From contig JAFOVD010000007.1 of assembly GCA_017392525.1 (NCBI GenBank), positions 39,977 to 103,976 on the forward strand: a stretch of DNA of 64,000 bases. Direction: 5' to 3'. A model generated the notes under the pieces. That model worked only from the letters and a program-made list of their open reading frames with translations, was not told the origin of the DNA and searched no databases. This DNA is from Lachnospiraceae bacterium (GTDB lineage: Bacteria; Bacillota; Clostridia; Lachnospirales; Lachnospiraceae). Positions 36,245-45,026 of the stretch are shown here, piece after piece. Position numbers and translations under genes: made by a program. Each line of letters begins with the position of its first letter. Position 1 is the first letter of the stretch.

Positions 36245-38871
36245 ATAAAAATCGTAAATTAGGAAAAAAGGCAACTGCCATTGCTGCCGCTTGCGCAATT
36301 GGATTAACAACAGTAGCATGTGGCACTGTTGCAATGTATACACAAAATCAGGAACAGACCACACAAGCTGCCAAGAATGACAGTGATGCAAAAACTTTAG
36401 AGAATGCATTAACAAGCACAAGCTTTGGGGATTCTCAGTCAACAGATGAAAAGGTGGAAACCGTTTATGTTTCCTCTTCTGCCAATGGTTCCCCAACGGA
36501 TATCATCGTCAGTGACTGGCTTCGTAACTATGATGGTGCAGATACTCTGACAGATTCCTCCTCTCTTAAGGATATTGAAAATGTTAAGGGAGATGAATCC
36601 TACACCACAAACTCTGATGGAACCATCACCTGGGACGCCAAGGGCAATGATATCTACTACCAGGGCAGCACTTCCAACGACCTTCCTGTAGGTGTCAAAG
36701 TCACATACTATCTGGATGGCAAAGAAATCTCCGCAGCTGACCTGGCTGGTAAATCCGGCAAAGTTAAAATACGTTTTGACTATACAAATACAGCCAAAGA
36801 GATCATCGATGTAAACGGACAGCAGGAAGAAATCACCGTACCTTTCGCCATGGTATCCGGACTGATTCTACCTACTGACAATTTCTCCAATATCCAGGTT
36901 ACAAACGGCAAAGTAATCAGTGATGCAGACAACAATATCGTTATGGGAGTTGCTCTCCCGGGTCTTACAGATGCTCTGGATCTGGACAAGGATAAACTGA
37001 GTGATTTAGGCCTGGATGTAAACACTTCCATCCCTGAATACGTAGAAATCACTGCTGATACGATAGATTTCGAACTCGGTATGACTATGACACTGGCTTC
37101 ACCAAATGTCCTGTCCGATCTCGGATTCTCAGACTTTGATAACTCTGACTCTATCAATAAATTAAATGATGATATGACTTTGTTACAGGATGGTATGAAA
37201 CAGCTGACAGATGGCTCTTCTGCTCTGGCCGATGGATCTAATTCACTGTATGACGGTTCTAAGAAGTTATTCCAGGGAACCCAGTCCCTGGCCGGTGGAG
37301 CCGCTACACTGTCCAATGGAACCAAAGATTTGTATAACGGCATCACAACTTATACCAATGGCGTAGCCCAAGTTACTACAGGACTTGAGACACTGAACTC
37401 CAAGGTATCTGAACTTGCAGCCGGTACCCAGTCTCTGGCAGATGGAACCAATACATTGAAACAGAGTCTAGCAGCTGCTGACACTTCCGAACTTCAGAAT
37501 CTGATCAGCATGTATAACACTGTAAACAGCCAGCTGACATCTACTGATTCCGCATATGCATCACGCCTTGCAACAGCCAATAACCTTGCAGATGCAAGCG
37601 GAGAAAGCACCGTAATCAATCAGCAGATTGCAAGCGTCAACAGTGATGATATTGGAAATGCAGTCCTAAACGAACTTACCGGTGGTGTTCAGGCAGCTCT
37701 CACCCAGAGTGGCATGTCTGTTGATACCGATACTGCAAAATCTATTACAAGCTATGCTATTGTAATGGCTCAGCAAAATGGCGAAACTGTAAACGAGCAG
37801 TTCCTAAACTCATCAGCTTTCCAAACCTATGTCATTCAGTCAGCACAGGCCATTATGACAGGAAATGTTACACCTCAGGCTCTAGCTCAGTATCAGGCTG
37901 CTGTTGTTACAAATCTCGGAACAGAGACTCTCAGTACTGTTACAACTACTGTGAAAAACACACTTTCAGCCATGGGCTCTACTGTTTCCGATGAACAGGC
38001 TTCTATGATTACGAAATATGCCATTTATCTTGCTTCAGCCGATGGAGTCACAGTGAATTCCACATTCTTCCATTCTGACAGCTTTACTGCCTATGTTCAG
38101 AACAGTGCAACTACCCTGCAGGCATTACAGGCCAAGGCAGCTTCTGCTATCACTCCGGCTCAGGCAAGTGCCATTATATCCAGCCGTGGATATGAATCCA
38201 TTACAGATTCATCTGATATCTCAGCCGAAGATCAGATGTGGCTTGCAACCACCGGCATGACCAAGGAAGAATGGGATTACATCTCAACCTGGGCAACTGT
38301 AAATGATGCCAGTCAGTCAACTGCAGCTGAATATATCGTAAAATACACCGCTTTTCAGCAGAAATACGCAAAACTGACCGCAGCCTATGCTTCACTGACA
38401 GGAAACCTGTCCAAACTTGCTGCCGGTGTAGACCTCTTAAACGAAGGTGCCAACACATTGAATACACAGGTTCAGACAGCACTTGTCCCGGGCGTATCTG
38501 ATTTATACAATGGTGCAGCACTATTAAACAGCAATTCATCCGCTTTACTTTCCGGTGCCGGTGCACTTCAAAACGGAGCATCACAGCTCAAAGATGGTGC
38601 CAATACCTTGAGTAACGGAACCAATTCTCTTATGAGCGGAGCTGATCTACTGGCAAGTGGCGCAAATGAATTAAACAGCGGTCTAATCAAATTTGACAAC
38701 GAAGGTGTTCAGAAACTTGCAGATGCATTCGAAGGTAATGTCACATCCTTTGCAAATCGTCTGCATGCAATTGATGAAGCATCTAAGTCCTATGACAGCT
38801 TCTCCGGACATTCCGATGAAATGTCATCCACTGTAAAGTTCCTTATTGAAACAGACGCTGTAGAAAAATAA
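36241..38871 (+). CDS. Large extracytoplasmic protein with heptad repeats and a duplicated domain
   Basis: This 876-residue protein has an N-terminal signal anchor (about residues 8-30; the TTVAC context is a poor lipobox), a beta-rich region (about 60-290), then 13-14 heptads of the form LxDGxxx (about 310-405), an insert of about 320 residues, and a second run of about 13 heptads (about 725-815). The insert holds two related units at about 492-540 and 580-628 (TSYAIVMAQQNGETVNEQF versus TKYAIYLASADGVTVNSTF). The heptads resemble those of YhgE/Pip and EsaA/YueB proteins, but the C-terminal membrane segments of that family are missing. Coupled to the MMPL gene by ATGA overlap, it may be its extracytoplasmic partner. 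Confidence 0.8.
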   Translation: MNKNRKLGKKATAIAAACAIGLTTVACGTVAMYTQNQEQTTQAAKNDSDAKTLENALTSTSFGDSQSTDEKVETVYVSSSANGSPTDIIVSDWLRNYDGADTLTDSSSLKDIENVKGDESYTTNSDGTITWDAKGNDIYYQGSTSNDLPVGVKVTYYLDGKEISAADLAGKSGKVKIRFDYTNTAKEIIDVNGQQEEITVPFAMVSGLILPTDNFSNIQVTNGKVISDADNNIVMGVALPGLTDALDLDKDKLSDLGLDVNTSIPEYVEITADTIDFELGMTMTLASPNVLSDLGFSDFDNSDSINKLNDDMTLLQDGMKQLTDGSSALADGSNSLYDGSKKLFQGTQSLAGGAATLSNGTKDLYNGITTYTNGVAQVTTGLETLNSKVSELAAGTQSLADGTNTLKQSLAAADTSELQNLISMYNTVNSQLTSTDSAYASRLATANNLADASGESTVINQQIASVNSDDIGNAVLNELTGGVQAALTQSGMSVDTDTAKSITSYAIVMAQQNGETVNEQFLNSSAFQTYVIQSAQAIMTGNVTPQALAQYQAAVVTNLGTETLSTVTTTVKNTLSAMGSTVSDEQASMITKYAIYLASADGVTVNSTFFHSDSFTAYVQNSATTLQALQAKAASAITPAQASAIISSRGYESITDSSDISAEDQMWLATTGMTKEEWDYISTWATVNDASQSTAAEYIVKYTAFQQKYAKLTAAYASLTGNLSKLAAGVDLLNEGANTLNTQVQTALVPGVSDLYNGAALLNSNSSALLSGAGALQNGASQLKDGANTLSNGTNSLMSGADLLASGANELNSGLIKFDNEGVQKLADAFEGNVTSFANRLHAIDEASKSYDSFSGHSDEMSSTVKFLIETDAVEK

Positions 38872-38890
38872 ACTAAAAAACAAATCAAAA

Positions 38891-38950
38891 AGGAGCAAGA
38901 ACATCCTTACCTTTCCATAGATAAGATGATGTTCTTGCTCCTATTTTTTA
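38891..38950. terminator. Bidirectional terminator between exporter operon and thiC
   Basis: A 15-bp inverted repeat (AGGAGCAAGAACATC, 38891-38905 and 38928-38942) with T tails on both strands separates convergent transcripts. Confidence 0.88.
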
Positions 38951-38963
38951 TATAGAATTCTTC

Positions 38964-40271
38964 CTATAAAATATCTATCATCTCTCCTGCCAGAGCTTTA
39001 TTGATAGATCTCACTGCGCAGAATTTACCGCACATACTGCAGGTATCACTGTGATCATCCTCCGGTGCACGACTTTCACGTATCGCCTTTGCATGAAGAG
39101 GATCAATTGCTTCGGCATATTGGCCTTCCCAGTCCAGGGCTCTTCTTGCATCTGCCATCCTATCGTCCCAATCTCTTGCTCCCGGCAACCCCTTGGCAAT
39201 ATCTGCTGCATGAGCAGCTATCTTGGAAGCAATAATTCCCTGATGCACGTCCTCCACATCCGGAAGGGCCAGATGTTCTGCAGGAGTTACATAACAAAGA
39301 AATGCCGCACCATTCATAGCCGCAACAGCTCCACCAATTGCCGCCGTAATATGATCATATCCAGGGGCCACATCCGTAACCAAAGGCCCCAATACATAAA
39401 AAGGTGCGCCATGACATATGGTCTCTTGAACCTTCATATTGGCAGCAATCTGATCCAGTGGAACATGTCCCGGGCCTTCCACCATTACCTGAACATCTCT
39501 GGCCCAGGCTCTCTCTGTCAGTTCTCCGAGGCGGAGCAACTCCCCGATTTGTGTCTGGTCTGTGGCATCTGCAAGGCATCCCGGACGGCAGGCATCTCCC
39601 AAACTGATTGTCACATCATGTTCCCTGCAAATCTCTACAATCTCGTCATAATACTCATAAAATGGATTCTCTTCTCCCGTCATGGACATCCATGCGAAAA
39701 TCAACGAACCACCTCGACTTACCAGGTTCATCTTACGCTTTCCAGCCCGGACCTCCTCTATTGTCTTCTTCGTAATTCCACAATGCAGCGTTACAAAGTC
39801 AACACCATCCTCAGCATGCAACCGTATCACATCAATAAAGTCTCTGGCACTAAGCTCCCCCAAATCTCTCTGATAATGAATAACACTATCATAGATTGGA
39901 ACCGTCCCAATCATCGCAGGACATTCTCTGCAGAGTTTTTGACGAAATGGCTGGGTATTGCCATGACTGGACAAATCCATAATCGCTTCCGCTCCCATAT
40001 CCACTGCCCGCATTACCTTCTGCATTTCAACATCGTAGTCCTTGCAATCTCGGCTTACCCCAAGATTGACATTTATCTTTGTCTTCAACTTTCTACCAAT
40101 CGCATGAGGAATCAACCCCTTATGATTTGGGTTTGCAGGTATAACTGCTATTCCTCTGGCAATCTGCTCTCTTAATTCCTCCGGAGAAATCTGCTCCTCC
40201 CGTGCACAAATCTTCATTTCTTTCGTAATAACATGATTTCGTGCAGCTTCCATCTGCGTGCTATACATCAT
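38964..40271 (-). CDS. thiC: Phosphomethylpyrimidine synthase
   Basis: ThiC converts aminoimidazole ribotide to hydroxymethylpyrimidine phosphate by radical SAM chemistry. The 435-residue protein has SRDCKDYDVE, MIGTVPIYDS, FVTLHCGI, EGPGHVPLDQI, the GPLVTDVAPGYDHIT segment and the C-terminal iron-sulfur motif CSMCGKFC. GGAGG lies 8 bases before the tandem ATGATG at 40271. It begins 4 bases after thiD ends, so both are governed by the TPP riboswitch upstream of thiD. Confidence 0.97.
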   Translation of the reverse strand: MMYSTQMEAARNHVITKEMKICAREEQISPEELREQIARGIAVIPANPNHKGLIPHAIGRKLKTKINVNLGVSRDCKDYDVEMQKVMRAVDMGAEAIMDLSSHGNTQPFRQKLCRECPAMIGTVPIYDSVIHYQRDLGELSARDFIDVIRLHAEDGVDFVTLHCGITKKTIEEVRAGKRKMNLVSRGGSLIFAWMSMTGEENPFYEYYDEIVEICREHDVTISLGDACRPGCLADATDQTQIGELLRLGELTERAWARDVQVMVEGPGHVPLDQIAANMKVQETICHGAPFYVLGPLVTDVAPGYDHITAAIGGAVAAMNGAAFLCYVTPAEHLALPDVEDVHQGIIASKIAAHAADIAKGLPGARDWDDRMADARRALDWEGQYAEAIDPLHAKAIRESRAPEDDHSDTCSMCGKFCAVRSINKALAGEMIDIL

Positions 40272-40275
40272 AATT

Positions 40276-41061
40276 TCATCCTCCTCTATGGTCCATAGGT
40301 CCAGATCCATTTCCCAGATTAAGTCTCTTCTCTATGCACCCCTCTGTATATCTTTTTGCTTTCTCTATGCTTTCTGTAAGTGTATATCCAATTGCCAGAT
40401 TAGCTGCAACGGCTGAAGATAAAGTGCACCCCGTCCCATGGGTATTCGGATTATCAATTCGAACTCCTGGAAATGTCACTTTGCCATCCGAAGTAAAAAG
40501 CACATCCGACGTGTCATTTCCATCACTGTGCCCACCTTTTATTAACACGTTGGTACGACATTTCTCCTGAAGCACTTCTCCGATAATCATCACATCAGCT
40601 TCCGATTTCCCGGTGATACACTGATACAGGCGGAGAGCCTCCATACGATTTGGTGTAATCAGACTTGCAACAGGAAAGAGCTCCTCATACAAAATGCTCA
40701 TTGCATCCTGCATCAAAAGCTCTTCTCCACTACTTGCCATCATAACCGGATCGATAACAACATGTGATGCCTGGTACTTCTGTAGGAGATTTGTAATTAT
40801 CCGCACCTGCTCACTGTTTGCTATCATTCCGATTTTTACCGCATCCGGCCTAAGATCTGAAAAAACCGCTACAATCTGATCTCTCAGAATATCTGGTGCT
40901 ATACACTGTTTTGATAAGACGCCTAGCGTGTTCTGCGCAGTCACAGCCGTTATGGCACTAGAGCCATAGACTCCATGTGCCATAAAAGTCTTCAGATCTG
41001 CCTGAATGCCGGCGCCTCCGCCGGAATCCGATCCGGCGATTGTAAGTACTTTTTTCATCAT
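40276..41061 (-). CDS. thiD: Hydroxymethylpyrimidine (phosphate) kinase
   Basis: ThiD phosphorylates hydroxymethylpyrimidine twice to the pyrophosphate used for thiamine. The 261-residue ribokinase-fold protein has AGSDSGGGAGIQADLKTF at the N-terminus and THGTGCTLSSAVAANLA, containing the anion-hole Gly and catalytic Cys of the family. Its ribosome site is weak (AAGAG). It is the first gene after the TPP riboswitch and leads into thiC. Confidence 0.96.
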   Translation of the reverse strand: MMKKVLTIAGSDSGGGAGIQADLKTFMAHGVYGSSAITAVTAQNTLGVLSKQCIAPDILRDQIVAVFSDLRPDAVKIGMIANSEQVRIITNLLQKYQASHVVIDPVMMASSGEELLMQDAMSILYEELFPVASLITPNRMEALRLYQCITGKSEADVMIIGEVLQEKCRTNVLIKGGHSDGNDTSDVLFTSDGKVTFPGVRIDNPNTHGTGCTLSSAVAANLAIGYTLTESIEKAKRYTEGCIEKRLNLGNGSGPMDHRGG

Positions 41062-41119
41062 AAGTTACTCTTTTCTATACCGACACGAGGTGGTGCCCCC
41101 AACCTGCCGGTGGTACTAA

Positions 41120-41150
41120 ATAAAAAAGGCAGAACCCATTGGATTCTGCC
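41120..41150 (-). terminator. Second terminator between TPP riboswitch and thiD
   Basis: On the minus strand GGCAGAATCC pairs with GGGTTCTGCC (10 bp with one G-T wobble) and is followed by TTTTTTATTT. It lies 58 bases before thiD, downstream of the riboswitch's own terminator. Confidence 0.85.
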
Positions 41151-41162
41151 TAATATCTGCGC

Positions 41163-41198
41163 TTATAAAAGAACCCCTCTAGACAAAATCTAGAGGGA
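41163..41198 (-). terminator. Riboswitch expression-platform terminator
   Basis: On the minus strand CCCTCTAGA pairs with TCTAGAGGG and is followed by GTTCTTTT. Its 5' arm (ATCCCT) can pair instead with AGGGAT at the 3' end of the TPP aptamer, which would form an antiterminator when TPP is absent. Confidence 0.8.
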
Positions 41199-41223
41199 TC
41201 CAAAAAATCTCAGCGTCTAATAT

Positions 41224-41306
41224 ACTACATCCCTACGTTGGCATTATCCAAATCAGGTTATAAGGTCGTACTACTGTACCTCTCAGCCTTTCAGCTCCCT
41301 TTGTAT
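41224..41306 (-). promoter_or_regulatory. TPP riboswitch (THI element)
   Basis: The minus strand carries the THI-box core GGCTGAGAGGTAC and ACCTGATTTGGATAATGCC followed by ACGTAGGGAT, matching the conserved CUGAGA and CCUGAU-UGGAUAAUGCCA-CGUAGGGA elements. It lies upstream of thiD-thiC and is followed by a terminator whose arm competes with the aptamer end, so TPP should reduce transcription. A weak promoter (TTAACA-17-TTAAAT) lies just upstream. Confidence 0.95.
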
Positions 41307-41370
41307 TGTTATTTAATTATCAATCGAGTTTCATGTTAACACTTCTTTGTACTATATGCAACAGAAATTT

Positions 41371-42453
41371 TTACGCGCGCACTGCGAATCTAAGTTTAGT
41401 GGAATGGGCTCTTGGATTTCGATAGCACTCTTCTTTGGATGGTCGAATTACCTCTTCTGAAATCTCACTATAGAGGCCCATCTTCTTCTGCTGCTTAAAA
41501 AACTTTTTTACCAGGCGGTCTTCTCCGGAATGAAATGTAAGAATTGCAACTCTTCCACCGGATGCTAAAGCCTGTGGCAACTGCTCTAAAAATTCATATA
41601 ACACTTCAAATTCCTGATTTACATCAATTCGAATCGCCTGAAACACTCTCGTACAGGATTTCTTAACTGCCTTTTTCTGACTTTCTACATCCAGTGCCTT
41701 AATATCTTTTTCTCCCAAAACCACTTCTTCCACAATGGAACGAAGCTGCTGTGTAGTTTCGATTGGTTTATGTGCCCTGATTCTCTTCTCAATGGCAATT
41801 GCAATATCACGGGCATATGGCTCATCCGAATTCTCCACAAATAAACTGGTCAGTTCATCACGATCCAATTCCATCAGACGCTCTGCCGCTGAAACACCCT
41901 TCTCCGGATTAAATCTAAGATCCAGAGGGCCGTCTTCTCGCCAGGTAAATCCACGTTCCGGATTATCAATCTGCATAGAGGATACTCCAAGATCCGCCAT
42001 AATAAAATCAAAAGGACCATGTTCCTCTGCCACCTGACCTACATTTCTAAAATTCGTATGTATCGGAGTCCAGATATCCTCTGAGAATCCTCGATTTCTC
42101 ATACGCTCTGTCGTCTTTACAATTTCAATAGGATCGATATCCAAAGAATAGAGATGTCCCTGTCCTTCCAATTTCTTACAAAGTTCTGTAGAATGTCCAC
42201 CATATCCCAGTGTGCAATCCAACCCTTTCATTCCCGGCTTAATCTTAAGAACATCAAGAATCTCCTGCACCATAATTGAAATATGCATACCGGCAGGAGT
42301 ATTGCCCTTTTCAATAATATGCTGTATCTGATCCTTGTACTTCTCCGGATTTTGTTCTTTATATTTTTCACTGAATTTCTTAGGATATTTGCCACTATAA
42401 CGAACTCTTCTCTTATGAGGCTTATCCTGTTCCATATTCTTATTTTCTGACAT
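41371..42453 (-). CDS. RsmH-family 16S rRNA methyltransferase paralogue
   Basis: The 360-residue protein matches RsmH (16S rRNA C1402 N4-methyltransferase): LDCTLGYGGHSTELC (SAM loop), DLGVSSMQIDNPERGF, DLRFNPEKGVSA, FQAIRIDVN and LTFHSGEDRLVKKFF. It carries an extra basic N-terminus of about 50 residues (HKRRVRYSGKYPKKFSEKY) not seen in the usual enzyme, and it is not in a division and cell-wall cluster, where rsmH normally lies. It may be a second copy with another rRNA target, or the only copy; the window cannot decide. Confidence 0.88.
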   Translation of the reverse strand: MSENKNMEQDKPHKRRVRYSGKYPKKFSEKYKEQNPEKYKDQIQHIIEKGNTPAGMHISIMVQEILDVLKIKPGMKGLDCTLGYGGHSTELCKKLEGQGHLYSLDIDPIEIVKTTERMRNRGFSEDIWTPIHTNFRNVGQVAEEHGPFDFIMADLGVSSMQIDNPERGFTWREDGPLDLRFNPEKGVSAAERLMELDRDELTSLFVENSDEPYARDIAIAIEKRIRAHKPIETTQQLRSIVEEVVLGEKDIKALDVESQKKAVKKSCTRVFQAIRIDVNQEFEVLYEFLEQLPQALASGGRVAILTFHSGEDRLVKKFFKQQKKMGLYSEISEEVIRPSKEECYRNPRAHSTKLRFAVRA

Positions 42454-42566
42454 ACTAACTCCTAATTAATCTTTGTTTTTCTTATTCTATCATAGTTTAA
42501 CTTTACATAGTGATTCTCTGATAAAAGTGTTAAAATAGATTTCAGTACGATTTTTGGAGGGGACAT

Positions 42567-43151
42567 ATGGCTAAATTAATTTTTCGCTATGGCGCCATGG
42601 ACGCATCAAAGACTGCAAATGCTCTTATGGTACGTTTTAACTATTATGAAAGAGGCATGCACGCCGTAGTATTAAAGCCTGGAATGGAAAATAGAGATGG
42701 TGCGAATATTATCAAATCTCGCATTGGTTTATCAGCAGAATGTGAATCCGTTGAATCATTTCTTGAAGAACGGACACCTGAATTTAACGATGCAGCATCC
42801 ATTGACTGTATCATCATCGATGAAGCCCAGTTTTTAACCGAGGAACAGGTAGATAGATTTGCTTGGATTGTAGATAATCTGGATATTCCTGTTATTTGCT
42901 ACGGTCTTCGAACTGATTTTATGGGCAAGGCATTTCCAGGATCCAGAAGATTACTGGAACTTGCAGACAATCTGGAGGAAGTCCCTACTATCTGTTGGTG
43001 CGGACGAAAAGCTCGTTTCCAAGCACGTGTTTCTAACGGCAAAATGGTAACCGAGGGCGAACAGGTCGCCCTCGGTGGTAATGATATGTATGTATCTCTT
43101 TGCCGTAAACATTTCATGAATGGAGAGATTGGCCCTGCATTCCTAAAATAA
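42567..43151 (+). CDS. tdk: Thymidine kinase (TK1 type)
   Basis: Thymidine kinase phosphorylates thymidine for salvage. The 194-residue protein shows IIIDEAQFL (Walker B with catalytic Glu), the lasso/zinc region ICWCGRKARF and a later Cys (SLCRKH). The P-loop reads YGAMDASKTANAL, with Ser in place of the usual Gly before Lys. GGAGGGG lies 5 bases before the ATG. It converges on the nucleoside hydrolase gene with a 3-base gap. Confidence 0.93.
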   Translation: MAKLIFRYGAMDASKTANALMVRFNYYERGMHAVVLKPGMENRDGANIIKSRIGLSAECESVESFLEERTPEFNDAASIDCIIIDEAQFLTEEQVDRFAWIVDNLDIPVICYGLRTDFMGKAFPGSRRLLELADNLEEVPTICWCGRKARFQARVSNGKMVTEGEQVALGGNDMYVSLCRKHFMNGEIGPAFLK

Positions 43152-43154
43152 GAT

Positions 43155-44084
43155 TTACTTTAATGAATCAGACAATTCTTTCAGCATATCAAGGACTGTT
43201 GCCATAAGCTTCGGCTGATCCACCTGGTTTAACAGGAATACGTTACCATTTGGATCTTCTGTGCAGACAGTCTGTCCAACTGTTTCACGCTCACTGCAAT
43301 CGACCACTACTGTAGACTGAACACCATCGAATAATTCCGGATGACGAAGATACAGAATGGTTGTTGCATCGTGAATACCCAGCAATGGTTCATTTTCATA
43401 ATATGGTGCATGGAATTCGAAATCCATCATTCTACCATAGGTATTCAAAAGTACATCATCACTTGCCACAAGCTCTGCAACCGCTTCTCTTGTCATACCG
43501 CAGATTGTTGTTACATCTAATCCACACATAACAATTGGAAGGCCGGACTTATACACAATATGCGCAGCTTCCGGATCACCCCAAATATTAAATTCTGCAT
43601 AAGGTGTATCATTTCCAGGACCTGCAGATCCACCCATCATAACGATTTTCTCAATCTTATCCATAAGTTCAGGGAAGGCTCGAAGCAGTGTTGCTACGTT
43701 TGTAAGGGGAGCAAGTGTCACAAATGTGATTTTTCCCTCAACCTCCATAATTCTATTTCGAATTGTGAGGAATGGACTCTCACAAACGGCCTTCTTGGAT
43801 GTTTCCGGAATAATTACATTACCCAGTCCATTAGAACCATGAACGGCTTCTGCATCCCTTTTCTTACGTACAAGTGGTACAGCTGCACCACGAACAACAA
43901 CAGCATCATCCAGTCCCAAAAATGAGCTCAGACGAAGCGCATTCTCTGTAACTGTCTCAAGAGAGGAATTACCTCCACATGATGAAATACCAATTACGTG
44001 AATCTGCTCCTTGCTGGCTGCTGCCATAGCAAGTGCCAAAGCATCATCAATTCCAGGGTCTGTGTCAATCCAAATATTAATCAT
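43155..44084 (-). CDS. Inosine-uridine-type nucleoside hydrolase
   Basis: The enzyme splits nucleosides into base and ribose. The 309-residue protein has the calcium-binding DTDPGIDDALALAMA motif at residues about 7-21, MGGSAGPGNDTPYAEFN and a C-terminal Asp in IHDATTILYL. No signal peptide is present. It follows ribokinase by 10 bases and shares its direction; together they would channel nucleoside ribose into ribose 5-phosphate. Confidence 0.94.
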   Translation of the reverse strand: MINIWIDTDPGIDDALALAMAAASKEQIHVIGISSCGGNSSLETVTENALRLSSFLGLDDAVVVRGAAVPLVRKKRDAEAVHGSNGLGNVIIPETSKKAVCESPFLTIRNRIMEVEGKITFVTLAPLTNVATLLRAFPELMDKIEKIVMMGGSAGPGNDTPYAEFNIWGDPEAAHIVYKSGLPIVMCGLDVTTICGMTREAVAELVASDDVLLNTYGRMMDFEFHAPYYENEPLLGIHDATTILYLRHPELFDGVQSTVVVDCSERETVGQTVCTEDPNGNVFLLNQVDQPKLMATVLDMLKELSDSLK

Positions 44085-44094
44085 AATAAACTCC

Positions 44095-45000
44095 TTACTT
44101 TATCTTAGATAGCACTTCTTCTCTTGTAGGCATAGCGGACTGTGTTCCGGGTCTTGTAACCTCGATTCCCGATGCCGCTGCCGCAAATCGGAATGCTTCT
44201 CTGTCATCTTTACCCTCTGCATACATTGCAATCAATGCTCCGAGGAAGGTATCTCCTGCTCCGGTAGTGTCAATTGCCTCACACTTCATCGCCGGAAATG
44301 TTACCGCTTCCTCATCTCTAACATAGAGCCTGCTTCCGCGGCTGCCCAATGTCTGCACTACAGAGCGGATATTATGGGCTTCCATTAACTGCTGCCAATC
44401 CTTGTCCGTAATCTCATCCGCAGGAATCTGTGATAAGATTTCCCCTTCTGTCTGATTGACAATCAATGTATCCACATTTTCCAAGAGACGAATCTCAAAA
44501 CTATCGATTGGAGATGGATTAAATACTATCTTTACTCCGTATTTCTTCGACAGTTGCTCTGCCATATAAACAGAATCACTAGGTATCTCTAACTGTAAAA
44601 TGCAATACTCCGCCTGCCGGAACAACTCTTCATGCTTCAATAGATATTCCGGTGAAACCATCCAGTTTGCAGAAGAATCTACAACAATATTATTTTCACT
44701 GTCATCAGAAATATTAATATATGCCTTAGAACTTGGTACGTCCTTTGTTCGCATAATATACTTCGTATTTACACCAAACTGATCCAATGATGCTAACAAT
44801 GCATCACCAGCCTCATCGGCACCTACACATCCAAGCATCACCACATCACCACCTGCCTTGGCGGCGGCTACTGCCTGATTCGCCCCTTTGCCACCCGGGC
44901 TCTGTGTTATACCCTTGGCTAATACTGTCTCACCCGGCTTCGGAAGAGACTTTACACGGATATTCACGTCCATATTAATACTTCCAACTACTAAAATCAT
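44095..45000 (-). CDS. rbsK: Ribokinase
   Basis: RbsK phosphorylates ribose. The 301-residue PfkB-family protein has GSINMD and the substrate motif PGGKGANQAVAAAKAG near the N-terminus and the catalytic DTTGAGDTFLGAL near the C-terminus. It is co-directional with the nucleoside hydrolase downstream and 26 bases after the permease gene, suggesting one transcript from the flippase leftward or an internal promoter not identified. Confidence 0.95.
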   Translation of the reverse strand: MILVVGSINMDVNIRVKSLPKPGETVLAKGITQSPGGKGANQAVAAAKAGGDVVMLGCVGADEAGDALLASLDQFGVNTKYIMRTKDVPSSKAYINISDDSENNIVVDSSANWMVSPEYLLKHEELFRQAEYCILQLEIPSDSVYMAEQLSKKYGVKIVFNPSPIDSFEIRLLENVDTLIVNQTEGEILSQIPADEITDKDWQQLMEAHNIRSVVQTLGSRGSRLYVRDEEAVTFPAMKCEAIDTTGAGDTFLGALIAMYAEGKDDREAFRFAAAASGIEVTRPGTQSAMPTREEVLSKIK

Positions 45001-45026
45001 AAGTTTCTCCTTATCTACTAATAAGC

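Noticed and set aside
39051-40175. Plus-strand ORF of 374 codons opposite thiC
   Set aside because: It is antisense to a clear thiC with intact motifs, is rich in unusual Cys/Ile/His composition and has no ribosome site or family resemblance.
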